6,877 nt of DNA from Methanobacterium sp. (GCA_020854975.1 JAHKLQ010000188.1:1-6877), one strand, 5' to 3'; shown: positions 1 to 5,588, counted from the first letter of the stretch. The notes: generated by a model not told the origin, from the letters alone. Numbers and translations: made by a program.

Positions 1-834
1 AACACCTACAACTTCTCCTTTACGGGTTATAACCACTTCATCCCTGGGGAGTATTCCTGGATATGCATCTATAACTCCCGGTGCGAAAAGGGTGTTAGTC
101 TGAAGAGCAAAATCGATTTCCACCCAGTTTACACCAATATCGTTCAACAGGACCCCTCCCTTAAGGTTCAGACTGTAAAGCCCGTTTTCATGATGTAAAA
201 CTGCGATCTGTTCCTCACCCTCCATTAACCTCCGGTCAAATCTTCCCCGTAACTTATAATCATCAGGTATTAGATGATCAGCTTCTATGGTGTTAAATTG
301 GTAGCGTGCTATTGACCTGAGCATATGGAGTTGCCTCACATGGCTTTTAAGCTTACTATATTTTCTAACAGCCTCTTTAAGGTTCTTCATAGATTCAGAG
401 GATATAGTTCGACCATCTTTACAGGTAAATGTGGCCTGGGGCAAGTATTCCTGACAGACTGTCAGGTAACCATGGGCCACATGGGCTATGACTTCTTTAT
501 CACCAACATATTCCCTTAAACATTCTCCTGTAAGATCAATCTCTTCAGTTGACCAGTCACCCACTGTGGAAACATCATAAGACTGAATAGGATAGGTGTG
601 TTCCATTTCCCGAGGACAAACTCCAAAAGGAGAGGTTAAAATAGCTTCTTGCAGGCCTTTGGTAGCCTGGGTGAAGATTCTATGGGACTTACTTGATGAA
701 TAGGGTTTGCGCATGCTGCAAGGTAAGACCACCACCACTTCCCCCATAGGATCCAAAAGTTTCATCCTTTCCCTCCAGCGACGGGCTTCTGGACGATTAA
801 GTGAAGTTTCAGTGGTGCAAAGTACTTTGATCAT
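1..834 (-). CDS. arcS: Archaeosine synthase (ArcS/TgtA2)-like protein, DUF5591 plus start of PUA domain; 3' end cut by window edge
   Basis: The frame is open without a stop from the ATG at 834 down to base 1 (278 codons), so the C-terminus lies outside the window. Residues 38-51 read PCSMRKPYSSSKSH, an exact match to the ArcS signature PCX3KPYX2SX2H that separates ArcS from tRNA-guanine transglycosylases. Around residues 68-78 there is SPFGVCPREME, similar to the SP-G-PRE motif of this superfamily. Residues from about 235 on, including APGVIDAYPGILPRDEVVITRKGEVVGV-type sequence (251-278), resemble the beginning of a PUA RNA-binding domain. In the family, ArcS attaches lysine to the preQ0 base at position 15 of tRNA, and a radical SAM partner then yields archaeosine. 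Long ArcS proteins carry an N-terminal TGT-like domain of roughly 300 residues; here the protein begins directly with the ArcS core. The start is secure: an in-frame TAG lies about 40 bases upstream with no other start codon between, and AAGGAT sits 7 bases before the ATG. Confidence 0.85.
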   Translation of the reverse strand, partial: MIKVLCTTETSLNRPEARRWRERMKLLDPMGEVVVVLPCSMRKPYSSSKSHRIFTQATKGLQEAILTSPFGVCPREMEHTYPIQSYDVSTVGDWSTEEIDLTGECLREYVGDKEVIAHVAHGYLTVCQEYLPQATFTCKDGRTISSESMKNLKEAVRKYSKLKSHVRQLHMLRSIARYQFNTIEADHLIPDDYKLRGRFDRRLMEGEEQIAVLHHENGLYSLNLKGGVLLNDIGVNWVEIDFALQTNTLFAPGVIDAYPGILPRDEVVITRKGEVVGV

Positions 835-1122
835 TATTTCATCCTTAAATTTCCTTTTTATTTCATTTGTATTCTATTAAATTCTGCTTAAGCTTAATAT
901 TTCCATGGCAGTGGGGTACTGGTTTTATGTTTTTGTTCTTGAGATCCTGAATTAAGATCTTCACTTTCACCTGTTTTATTTGTTTATCTTCTCTTCCAGT
1001 GGGCACTTAACACTAATATCTTAGTCTTTCCTTGAATGTTTTTCTTTTTATTCTTTTTATTATCATTTCAAATTATGACTCGCTTTCTATTATATATCTC
1101 GAAAAGTTCAATATAATTGTTC
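835..1122. promoter_or_regulatory. Divergent intergenic region between arcS-like gene and AAA+ ATPase
   Basis: About 290 bp without a supported gene. The minus-strand side carries the Shine-Dalgarno AAGGAT (841-846) and a possible TATA element (TTTAATAG on the minus strand, about 875-882) for the arcS-like gene. The plus-strand side ends in the TATA box of the ATPase gene. The middle (about 1000-1065) is T-rich on the plus strand, with no RNA gene recognised. Confidence 0.5.
1088..1098 (+). promoter_or_regulatory. TATA box of the AAA+ ATPase gene, probably leaderless transcript
   Basis: The plus strand reads TATTATATATC here, a good archaeal TATA element. Its centre (about 1094) is 27-29 bases before the ATG at 1123, which is the usual distance to the transcription start. 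No Shine-Dalgarno sequence is visible between the TATA box and the start codon. Together this suggests a leaderless or nearly leaderless mRNA. Confidence 0.6.
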
Positions 1123-1875
1123 ATGGATGAATATAAGATAAACCGCCCGGAGGAAATCAGAAATTTCGTGGCTACCCAGTCTTACCACCATCTCCTGGAA
1201 GTATTCCAGGAACTATCTAATGGAAATGGGCATATTATCCATGTTATGGGAGCCCCTGGGACTGGTAAATCAATTAACATCTACTCTGCCATAAAAGAAC
1301 TTGAATTAAATGTTTATGAAGTTAAATTAATCCTTCCGTCTTCAGATATAAATTCTAAAGACGTTTTCCGATTGATGATGGAATCCATCAGGGAAGATCT
1401 TAAACTCAGTCCCTCAGAGGACATCCTCTCTTATCTAGGGAACTTCGATGCAGTACTATTTGCTGACCAATTCCATGACTCGCAGTTAATTTTTGAGGAT
1501 AAAGTGGGTTTTAGCCAGTGGACAGATTATAAGGGATTTCAATCTTTAAATTTTTATTTAATATGCATATATGAATATTTAAAACATAAAAATGGCTTTA
1601 AGGATATAAACATGGTTCTGCAGACTGCATGGAGAGTGAGGAGAGGTGGTAAAAAAAAGGATCTTTTCACTGATATGGGTATAGTATCCTTGTTGGCTAA
1701 GACTATGGTGGATGTTCCATTTGAAGTGGTGGAAATAAGTTACTCTGAAGAGGAAACCATAAATATTGTAAAGAGCCATTTAACTGATGCTGACGTTGAT
1801 ACCATTAAAAAATATATGAAAAGATATGGCAATAAACCTCGTTTTATATGTCAAGCCCTTAAAACAGGCAGGTAA
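1123..1875 (+). CDS. AAA+ ATPase of Cdc6/ORC-like type (orphan P-loop protein)
   Basis: A 250-residue cytoplasmic protein numbered from the ATG at 1123. A TTG two codons upstream (1117) is an alternative start, but the TATA box position favours the ATG. Residues 43-50 are GAPGTGKS, a full Walker A motif. A candidate Walker B is DAVLFADQFHD (109-119), which has DQ where most AAA+ proteins have DE. W170-RVRRGGKKK is a basic stretch that follows a sensor 1-like strand (NMVLQT). GNKPRFICQAL (236-246) matches the sensor 2 GxPR region of the ORC/Cdc6 and STAND-like lid. It ends after the lid, so it lacks the C-terminal winged-helix DNA-binding domain of a true Orc1/Cdc6 initiator. The family's function is not known to me. 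It precedes the UbiA gene by 116 bp on the same strand, but a shared transcript is uncertain. AAA+ membership is firm; any role in replication or regulation would be a guess. Confidence 0.8.
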   Translation: MDEYKINRPEEIRNFVATQSYHHLLEVFQELSNGNGHIIHVMGAPGTGKSINIYSAIKELELNVYEVKLILPSSDINSKDVFRLMMESIREDLKLSPSEDILSYLGNFDAVLFADQFHDSQLIFEDKVGFSQWTDYKGFQSLNFYLICIYEYLKHKNGFKDINMVLQTAWRVRRGGKKKDLFTDMGIVSLLAKTMVDVPFEVVEISYSEEETINIVKSHLTDADVDTIKKYMKRYGNKPRFICQALKTGR

Positions 1876-1982
1876 CCTAAAACTGGCTTCAGATTCCAGG
1901 TGTTTATGGTTTAAATCATACAGTTCCCCTATAATGTGAGGATAACCATAGGAAGTTAAATAAAATAACAATAAAACCTAAT

Positions 1983-1986
1983 GGAG
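1983..1986 (+). promoter_or_regulatory. Shine-Dalgarno site of the UbiA-family gene
   Basis: GGAG lies 5 bases before the ATG at 1992 and supports that start. The 116-bp gap upstream contains an AT-rich stretch (about 1954-1975) that could hold a promoter, but no clear TATA box can be singled out. Confidence 0.5.
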
Positions 1987-1991
1987 TTAAA

Positions 1992-2789
1992 ATGCTAAAA
2001 ACGTTACTCAAATCCACTCGTATAACATGGGCTTCAAAAAATGTCAACATGTACTTGTTGGCACTTACATATGCATATTTTTTGCAAAAACCCATTAACA
2101 ATCCTTTTGAGATACTGGGGGGGCTGGTTTTGGTGTCTGCTCTTTGGGGGGCTCTCTATACTCTTAACGACCTGACAGATTTAGAGGTAGATCGATTCGA
2201 TCGGATGAAACAACAGCGAGCTTTCATCCAGAATAAGGTAAATAAAGAATTCGTACTCTTATTTGTAGCTATAGTAACCTCAATAGTGTTTTTAGTATCA
2301 TCTACAACTCTTCCCACAGCTTTCACAATCATATTGGTCATGATGCTCGTCAATCAGTTGATCTACACTGTTCCACCCATCCGACTGAAGGAAACTCCAC
2401 TGGCTCCATTCTTCAGCACAGCTACAAATTCGGTGTTACGTCTGGCTTCATGTGCTGTACTTCTGGGTGATATTTTCCTGGTGCCGTTGAGTGTGTATTT
2501 ATTCATGTATCTGGCAGGTATGGGAACTTACCTCATGTACAAATCACGCTCCAGAGATGCCAGTATGGTGGGAGTCCTGGGAAGTTCAGTACTTTTATAC
2601 ACCTTATACACTGGTGATATGAACATAATACAGTTTGCAGTGGCAATTTTACCATCATTCCTTGCAGCAATCCCATTATATCTTTCTTTATTCACTAAAA
2701 AGGATGACATGTTTCATCTGGCAGATATCCTATACCACCAGGTAGCAATGGTGTTTTTCTTCCTGTGTGTCCTGATAATTATATTTTAA
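1992..2789 (+). CDS. UbiA-family integral membrane prenyltransferase
   Basis: A 265-residue, strongly hydrophobic protein with about eight or nine predicted membrane segments (for example 40-58, 88-104, 109-128, 160-178, 195-207, 213-234 and 248-265), the normal size and topology of the UbiA superfamily. The first Asp-rich motif is intact: NDLTDLEVD at 59-67 (N59, D60, D63, D67), which binds the prenyl diphosphate through Mg2+. The YTVPPIRLK stretch at 125-133 matches the Y-S-x-PP-x-RLK signature of the family. The second motif, usually DxxGDxxxG, is not recognisable; the corresponding loop near 183-193 reads KSRSRDASMVG. UbiA enzymes move polyprenyl groups or phosphoribose onto lipid carriers, quinones or glycerol lipids. 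The nearby geranylgeranyl reductase suggests lipid metabolism, but the degenerate second motif argues against a plain digeranylgeranylglyceryl phosphate synthase. A decaprenyl-phosphate phosphoribosyltransferase-like activity is an alternative. The substrate is unknown. Confidence 0.85.
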   Translation: MLKTLLKSTRITWASKNVNMYLLALTYAYFLQKPINNPFEILGGLVLVSALWGALYTLNDLTDLEVDRFDRMKQQRAFIQNKVNKEFVLLFVAIVTSIVFLVSSTTLPTAFTIILVMMLVNQLIYTVPPIRLKETPLAPFFSTATNSVLRLASCAVLLGDIFLVPLSVYLFMYLAGMGTYLMYKSRSRDASMVGVLGSSVLLYTLYTGDMNIIQFAVAILPSFLAAIPLYLSLFTKKDDMFHLADILYHQVAMVFFFLCVLIIIF

Positions 2790-2889
2790 GTGTTCCATTT
2801 TAAGTTTATAATAATTTTAAGCTTAACCATATTTATGGCAAGTATTGATTTGGAACAATAAACAGTCAGTTAATTGAATAAAAGAGAAC

Positions 2890-2940
2890 TAAAAAAGGAT
2901 TTTAAAAAAATTGGGAGTTAAAAGAAATTTAAAATAAAAA
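2890..2940 (-). terminator. Oligo-T terminator region downstream of geranylgeranyl reductase
   Basis: On the minus strand, after the TAG stop of the reductase (2950-2952), the transcript meets T5, T7 (2904-2910) and T6 (2891-2896) runs. Runs of T without a hairpin are the usual intrinsic terminators in euryarchaea. The same 160-bp gap also ends the convergent UbiA gene, for which no strong plus-strand T-run is visible. Confidence 0.6.
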
Positions 2941-2949
2941 ATTAAACTT

Positions 2950-4131
2950 CTAAAACAACTTACCCAATTTTAAAAGGGCTTTTGGTGAGATTTTAACCAG
3001 TTTTCTTACCATTTCGGCAGTGTTAATAGTTTCAAAGTCACTGTCCTGGAAAGCCTCAGCAATAGTGTCTAATTCTTCATCAGAAAGGCTTAAAAGGTAA
3101 TCTTTGGCCTTTAAATATTTCTTGAACGATTCTCCCAGTTCTTCTTCACAGAGCTTTTCGTATATTTTAAGATTTTTCTGGGAATAATCCCCATCAGACA
3201 CTGCCTGAGCAGCTATCTGAGCAGCTATACGGCCACCCATCATACCACTGATGATACCTCCACCAGTGAGGGGGTTAACCATCCCTGCAGCATCTCCAGT
3301 GACCAGGACATTATCTGTAACCTTTTTCTTGAGTAATCCACCCACTGGATCACCACCAATATTTAGTTCCACTGGTTGAGCATTTTTAGTGGCAGGATTA
3401 TTCTCCACAAACTTTAAAAGATGTTCATAGGCACTTTTATCAGTTATGGTGGTTAATACACCCAGACCAACATTGGCTATGTCATCTCCTTTAGGGAATA
3501 TCCAAGCATAACCTCCAGGAGCCACACTACCAAAATGGAATTCTATACAGTCTGGTTCTGCCATTTGAACTCCTGCCATCTCGAATTGAGCACAAGATTC
3601 CATAATTTTAGGTTTAAGTGCAGTTTTAAGTCCAGCCCATCTTCCCACCCTGGATTCAGGGCCGTCAGCAGCTATCACAATTTTGGTTTTGATTTCAAGT
3701 TCCTGGCCCATGCTCTCGGCAGTGACCACAACCTGATCATCCTCCCTTCGCATGCCCGTAGCCAGAGTTTTAACCATGATCTTAGCACCAGCACGACCAG
3801 CATCCATAGCCATGTACTTATCAAAAATCTTACGCTCCAGAATGTACCCTGCTTCTGGAAGTTTAACTTTATCTTCAGTTAGGTTCACTGCAGTACCATT
3901 AGGTGAAACCATTCGTACTCCAGTGGCTTCTTTAGCAATCCAACGTTCCGAGGGTTTTATTCCTAACTTTTCAACACCTTCTTTGGATACACCCTCTGCA
4001 CATCTTTTAGGGGCTCCTATTTCTGATTTTTTATCCATTACAATTACACTAACACCAGCCAGAGCAGCGTGTTTAGCTGCAGTTGAACCTGCAGGACCAG
4101 CACCTATAACTAGAATATCAGTTTCCATCAT
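2950..4131 (-). CDS. Geranylgeranyl reductase (digeranylgeranylglycerophospholipid reductase), FAD-dependent
   Basis: A 393-residue flavoprotein of the archaeal GGR family, full length. It reduces the double bonds of geranylgeranyl chains to make saturated phytanyl (archaeol) lipids at the membrane. The N-terminal Rossmann motif is GAGPAG (10-15). Further family features are PKRCAEGVS (41-49) with the conserved Cys44, AADGPES (154-160), the substrate-binding signature PxxYxWxFPx8GxG (P205, Y208, W210, F212, P213, G222, G224), and GDAAGMVNPLTGGGI (279-293) contacting FAD. Two Met codons open the frame (4131 and 4128). The TAG stop of the ferredoxin gene ends at 4132, directly against the first ATG, and the Shine-Dalgarno sequence AGGGATG lies inside the last ferredoxin codons. 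The two proteins are therefore very likely translationally coupled. In Methanosarcina a neighbouring ferredoxin is known to be the electron donor for the homologous reductase, which matches this arrangement. The function is well supported; which lipid is the preferred substrate is not shown. Confidence 0.93.
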   Translation of the reverse strand: MMETDILVIGAGPAGSTAAKHAALAGVSVIVMDKKSEIGAPKRCAEGVSKEGVEKLGIKPSERWIAKEATGVRMVSPNGTAVNLTEDKVKLPEAGYILERKIFDKYMAMDAGRAGAKIMVKTLATGMRREDDQVVVTAESMGQELEIKTKIVIAADGPESRVGRWAGLKTALKPKIMESCAQFEMAGVQMAEPDCIEFHFGSVAPGGYAWIFPKGDDIANVGLGVLTTITDKSAYEHLLKFVENNPATKNAQPVELNIGGDPVGGLLKKKVTDNVLVTGDAAGMVNPLTGGGIISGMMGGRIAAQIAAQAVSDGDYSQKNLKIYEKLCEEELGESFKKYLKAKDYLLSLSDEELDTIAEAFQDSDFETINTAEMVRKLVKISPKALLKLGKLF

Positions 4132-4302
4132 CTAATCATCCCTTTTTTCCAGGGCCTGCACTGGACACACCTGGATACATATTTTGCAATCTTTACATTC
4201 TTCTTCATTAAAATTTAATCTGGTTTCCCGTACTTCGATGAGATTACGGGGACAGACACCAGCACATTCCCCACAATACATGCACCATTCTTTGACTATC
4301 AT
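4132..4302 (-). CDS. 2[4Fe-4S] ferredoxin, probable electron donor to geranylgeranyl reductase
   Basis: A 56-residue protein starting at the ATG at 4302 and ending in TAG at 4132-4134. It has two cluster-binding motifs: C7-x2-C10-x2-C13-x3-C17-P and C36-x2-C39-x2-C42-x3-C46-P, the classical bacterial-type 8Fe ferredoxin layout with no missing cysteine. A weak Shine-Dalgarno AGGA (4311-4314) precedes the start by 8 bases. It is the first gene of a two-gene unit: its stop codon touches the start of the geranylgeranyl reductase gene, leaving no spacer. The likely role is to pass low-potential electrons to the FAD of the reductase during lipid saturation. The identity as ferredoxin is certain from the motifs; the partner is inferred from position and from the Methanosarcina precedent. 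Confidence 0.93.
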   Translation of the reverse strand: MIVKEWCMYCGECAGVCPRNLIEVRETRLNFNEEECKDCKICIQVCPVQALEKRDD

Positions 4303-4333
4303 ATTATCAATCCTATATTCCTATTCTCTCAAA

Positions 4334-4350
4334 ATTAAATTATTAAATTT
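4334..4350 (-). promoter_or_regulatory. Probable TATA box of the ferredoxin-reductase operon
   Basis: The minus strand reads about AAATTTAATAATTTAAT here. The distance of roughly 35-40 bases to the ATG at 4302 allows a leader of about 12 bases that just contains the Shine-Dalgarno site. The exact TATA position is uncertain because the whole region is AT-rich. Confidence 0.45.
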
Positions 4351-4357
4351 TGCTTGA

Positions 4358-4376
4358 ATTAGTTGTAAAAACTAAT
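4358..4376. promoter_or_regulatory. Perfect 7-bp inverted repeat upstream of the ferredoxin promoter, possible operator
   Basis: ATTAGTT (4358-4364) and AACTAAT (4370-4376) are perfect inverted arms around the 5-base spacer GTAAA. The element lies just upstream (minus-strand sense) of the probable TATA box. A further half-site ATTAGTT occurs at 4407-4413. It could bind a dimeric regulator; chance is possible in such AT-rich DNA. Confidence 0.35.
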
Positions 4377-4469
4377 ATTATTATCAAACCTTTTTCTTTC
4401 TTACTTATTAGTTTTACTTTTTTAAAACATTCAATGTTCAGTAAATATGGTCTTTTTTTTAGTTGATAG

Positions 4470-4501
4470 ATTACAATTAATTGATCGCATTACAATTAAT
4501 T
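4470..4501. repeat. Two direct copies of a 13-bp sequence (ATTACAATTAATT), period 19 bp
   Basis: Identical copies at 4470-4482 and 4489-4501 are separated by GATCGC. They lie in the gap between the Ser/Thr-rich gene and the ferredoxin operon. A spacing near two helical turns would suit a regulator binding on one face of the DNA, but no function is shown. Confidence 0.6.
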
Positions 4502-4514
4502 CAATTTTAGAATC

Positions 4515-4559
4515 AATATTGTAAAAAAGAGTAGTAAAATAATTTAATAAAACAATATT
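4515..4559 (-). terminator. Possible terminator of the Ser/Thr-rich protein gene
   Basis: Ten bases after the TAA stop the minus strand has perfect 8-bp inverted arms (AATATTGT at 4552-4559 and ACAATATT at 4515-4522) around a 29-base loop that ends in a T6 run (4523-4528). The T-run is the more convincing part; the stem is all A/T except for one pair. Confidence 0.4.
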
Positions 4560-4569
4560 AGGGTAATCA

Positions 4570-4887
4570 TTAAGCAGTAGTGTTTCCACTCTCTTCAGAA
4601 TCATCACTTTCCTCTTCTGCCTGGTCATTATTGGTTGATTGAGTATTAGATGTACGATAAGTAGTTCTTTGAGTAGTAGTTGAAGTGGATGTTTCTTTCG
4701 TTGATTCTTGGGGAGTGCTTTGATTGGTTTCAACTGTAGATAGGGTGGATGTATTTTGGGGTGTTTGATTATCGGATATTTGTTCTGGAGTTGGTGACTC
4801 AGCTGGACTGAAACCCATTCCTACCACTGATCCAGCAATTACTCCTACCAGTAAAATAGGTATAATTATCAAATCTTTCCCAATCAC
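4570..4887 (-). CDS. Small membrane-anchored, Ser/Thr/Gln-rich extracellular protein, unknown function
   Basis: A 105-residue protein of no recognised family. The N-terminus has one Lys and one Asp and then a hydrophobic segment (about residues 6-25) that should act as an uncleaved signal anchor, placing the rest outside the cell. Residues 28-94 are low-complexity Ser, Thr, Gln, Asn and Pro with four N-x-S/T sequons; the tail (90-100) is acidic and ends in GNTTA. I chose the GTG at 4887 because the Shine-Dalgarno AGAGGGG (4893-4899) is 5 bases from it. The TTG at 4890 would be only 2 bases from that site. A GGTGAT sequence overlapping the GTG could instead serve an internal TTG. It has its own TATA box and a palindrome upstream. 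It shares its architecture, but not obvious sequence, with the protein at 6148-6429. It could be a glycosylated surface stalk or spacer, which is only a guess. Confidence 0.7.
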   Translation of the reverse strand: MIGKDLIIIPILLVGVIAGSVVGMGFSPAESPTPEQISDNQTPQNTSTLSTVETNQSTPQESTKETSTSTTTQRTTYRTSNTQSTNNDQAEEESDDSEESGNTTA

Positions 4888-4920
4888 CAAATCCCCTCTT
4901 TATTTTATCTAATAATTATT

Positions 4921-4931
4921 ATATTTATATT
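4921..4931 (-). promoter_or_regulatory. TATA box of the Ser/Thr-rich protein gene
   Basis: AATATAAATAT on the minus strand, with a run of A before it. Transcription would start near 4900, leaving a leader of about 13 bases that contains the Shine-Dalgarno AGAGGGG (4893-4899) used to choose the GTG start at 4887. Confidence 0.6.
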
Positions 4932-4942
4932 TTTTCTGGGTT

Positions 4943-4962
4943 TTCAGGTGTTCAGACCTGAA
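4943..4962. promoter_or_regulatory. Perfect 7-bp inverted repeat (TTCAGGT/ACCTGAA), candidate regulator site
   Basis: TTCAGGT (4943-4949) and ACCTGAA (4956-4962) are perfect arms around the 6-base spacer GTTCAG. It is a small GC-containing island in otherwise A/T-dominated DNA and lies about 12 bases upstream of the TATA box at 4921-4931. That position suits an activator site or an operator. A hairpin terminator is unlikely because no gene on the plus strand precedes it. Confidence 0.45.
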
Positions 4963-5034
4963 TAATCTCCTCATATCTATAAAACTTTCAATTAAATAAA
5001 GAGTCATTATTTGTAAGTTCTCTTTGGTCTTTAG

Positions 5035-5069
5035 GAGATAATTCATAAAGCTATGAGATAATTCATAAA
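5035..5069. repeat. Two direct copies of a 15-bp sequence (GAGATAATTCATAAA), period 20 bp
   Basis: Exact copies at 5035-5049 and 5055-5069 with the spacer GCTAT. They lie in the 374-bp gap (4888-5261) upstream of the Ser/Thr-rich gene and downstream of the DUF2769-like gene. I see no gene or RNA in that gap. Confidence 0.65.
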
Positions 5070-5090
5070 ACAAATTTCATAGAATCTCAT

Positions 5091-5113
5091 CAAAAAAATA
5101 TTTCATTAAAAAA
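5091..5113 (-). terminator. Oligo-T runs, possible distal terminator of the DUF2769-like gene
   Basis: On the minus strand there are T6 (5108-5113) and T7 (5092-5098) runs, about 150 bases after the TGA stop at 5262-5264. No T-run of this size lies closer to the stop. Confidence 0.35.
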
Positions 5114-5137
5114 TATGTCACTTAATATAAGCATAAT

Positions 5138-5172
5138 TTTAGAAAATAGAATTAGTTTAGAAAATAGAATTA
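5138..5172. repeat. Tandem 17-bp direct repeat (TTTAGAAAATAGAATTA), period 18 bp
   Basis: Exact copies at 5138-5154 and 5156-5172, separated by a single base. With the 20-bp-period repeat at 5035-5069 and a 10-bp repeat (TTATATTAAT at 5219-5228 and 5232-5241), this makes three unrelated direct repeats in the same gap. Confidence 0.65.
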
Positions 5173-5261
5173 TTTTGCTTAATTAACCTACAACAATAAA
5201 CGTGAAGTGAAATTAGAGTTATATTAATCGATTATATTAATATGAAACCACTCTTAATTGG

Positions 5262-5573
5262 TCATCTTGCTTTCCCATCCCTGCAGAAATAACCTGGTGG
5301 TTCACCACTGAATAAATTATTCTCTTTCCATACCATGCATTTATCACACTGGCATTCTTGAAGTGAGTCTAGGTCAGTTATAGTTGCTTTTTCCTCTGCA
5401 CAGTATAATGCAGGGATTCTCTCTTCTTCAATCATTATCCGGGAGTCCAGATCATCCTGTGAGATCTCCTGTATTATTTTCATCTTATCCAGAACACATC
5501 TGGATTTATTTTGCACTGGACAACAGTCACAGAGACATTTTTTAAGGTTTTCCAAATTGAACTCAACTTCCAC
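5262..5573 (-). CDS. Small Cys-rich protein with two Cys clusters, DUF2769-like
   Basis: A 103-residue soluble protein with ten cysteines in two groups. The first is KCLCDCCPVQNKSRC (C13, C15, C17, C18, C26); the second is ECQCDKCMVWKENN with C74, C76, C79 and the later C97. C58 lies between them. The CxCxxCPVQ-S-C pattern is what I recall of DUF2769, a family seen mainly in methanogenic archaea with no assigned function; this assignment is from memory. The second cluster repeats the first in outline (CxCxxC, then a distant Cys before a basic end), so it may be a duplicated metal-binding unit. The start is a GTG at 5573, fixed by a very strong Shine-Dalgarno AAGGAGGAG (5580-5588) six bases upstream. 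No membrane segment or signal peptide. Likely binds zinc or an Fe-S cluster; no partner is evident. Confidence 0.8.
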   Translation of the reverse strand: MEVEFNLENLKKCLCDCCPVQNKSRCVLDKMKIIQEISQDDLDSRIMIEEERIPALYCAEEKATITDLDSLQECQCDKCMVWKENNLFSGEPPGYFCRDGKAR

Positions 5574-5579
5574 TTGAAA

Positions 5580-5588
5580 CTCCTCCTT
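5580..5588 (-). promoter_or_regulatory. Strong Shine-Dalgarno site fixing a GTG start
   Basis: AAGGAGGAG on the minus strand, six bases before the GTG at 5573. It is the strongest ribosome binding site in the window and implies efficient translation of the Cys-rich protein despite the GTG start. Confidence 0.8.

Noticed and set aside
325..519. Plus-strand open frame opposite the archaeosine synthase-like gene
   Set aside because: It is antisense to a frame that carries the exact ArcS signature motif; no domain or ribosome binding site.
1579..2710. Several short minus-strand frames (1579-1779, 1780-1971, 1916-2101, 2156-2353, 2528-2710) opposite the ATPase and UbiA genes
   Set aside because: All are under 70 codons, antisense to genes with clear motifs, and without domains or ribosome binding sites.
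3535..4135. Two overlapping plus-strand open frames (3535-3882 and 3752-4135) opposite the geranylgeranyl reductase gene
   Set aside because: They are antisense to a full-length enzyme with all its motifs, have no recognisable domain, and their protein sequences look like reversed coding strand composition.
4431..4733. A 100-codon minus-strand frame overlapping the Ser/Thr-rich protein gene
   Set aside because: It overlaps that gene in another frame, has no ribosome binding site or signal, and runs into AT-rich noncoding DNA rich in Leu, Ile and Lys codons. The other frame has a good ribosome binding site, TATA box and signal anchor.
5035..5172. CRISPR array
   Set aside because: The repeats occur only in pairs, are 15-17 bp long with spacers of 1-5 bp, and the units differ from each other; no cas genes are near.
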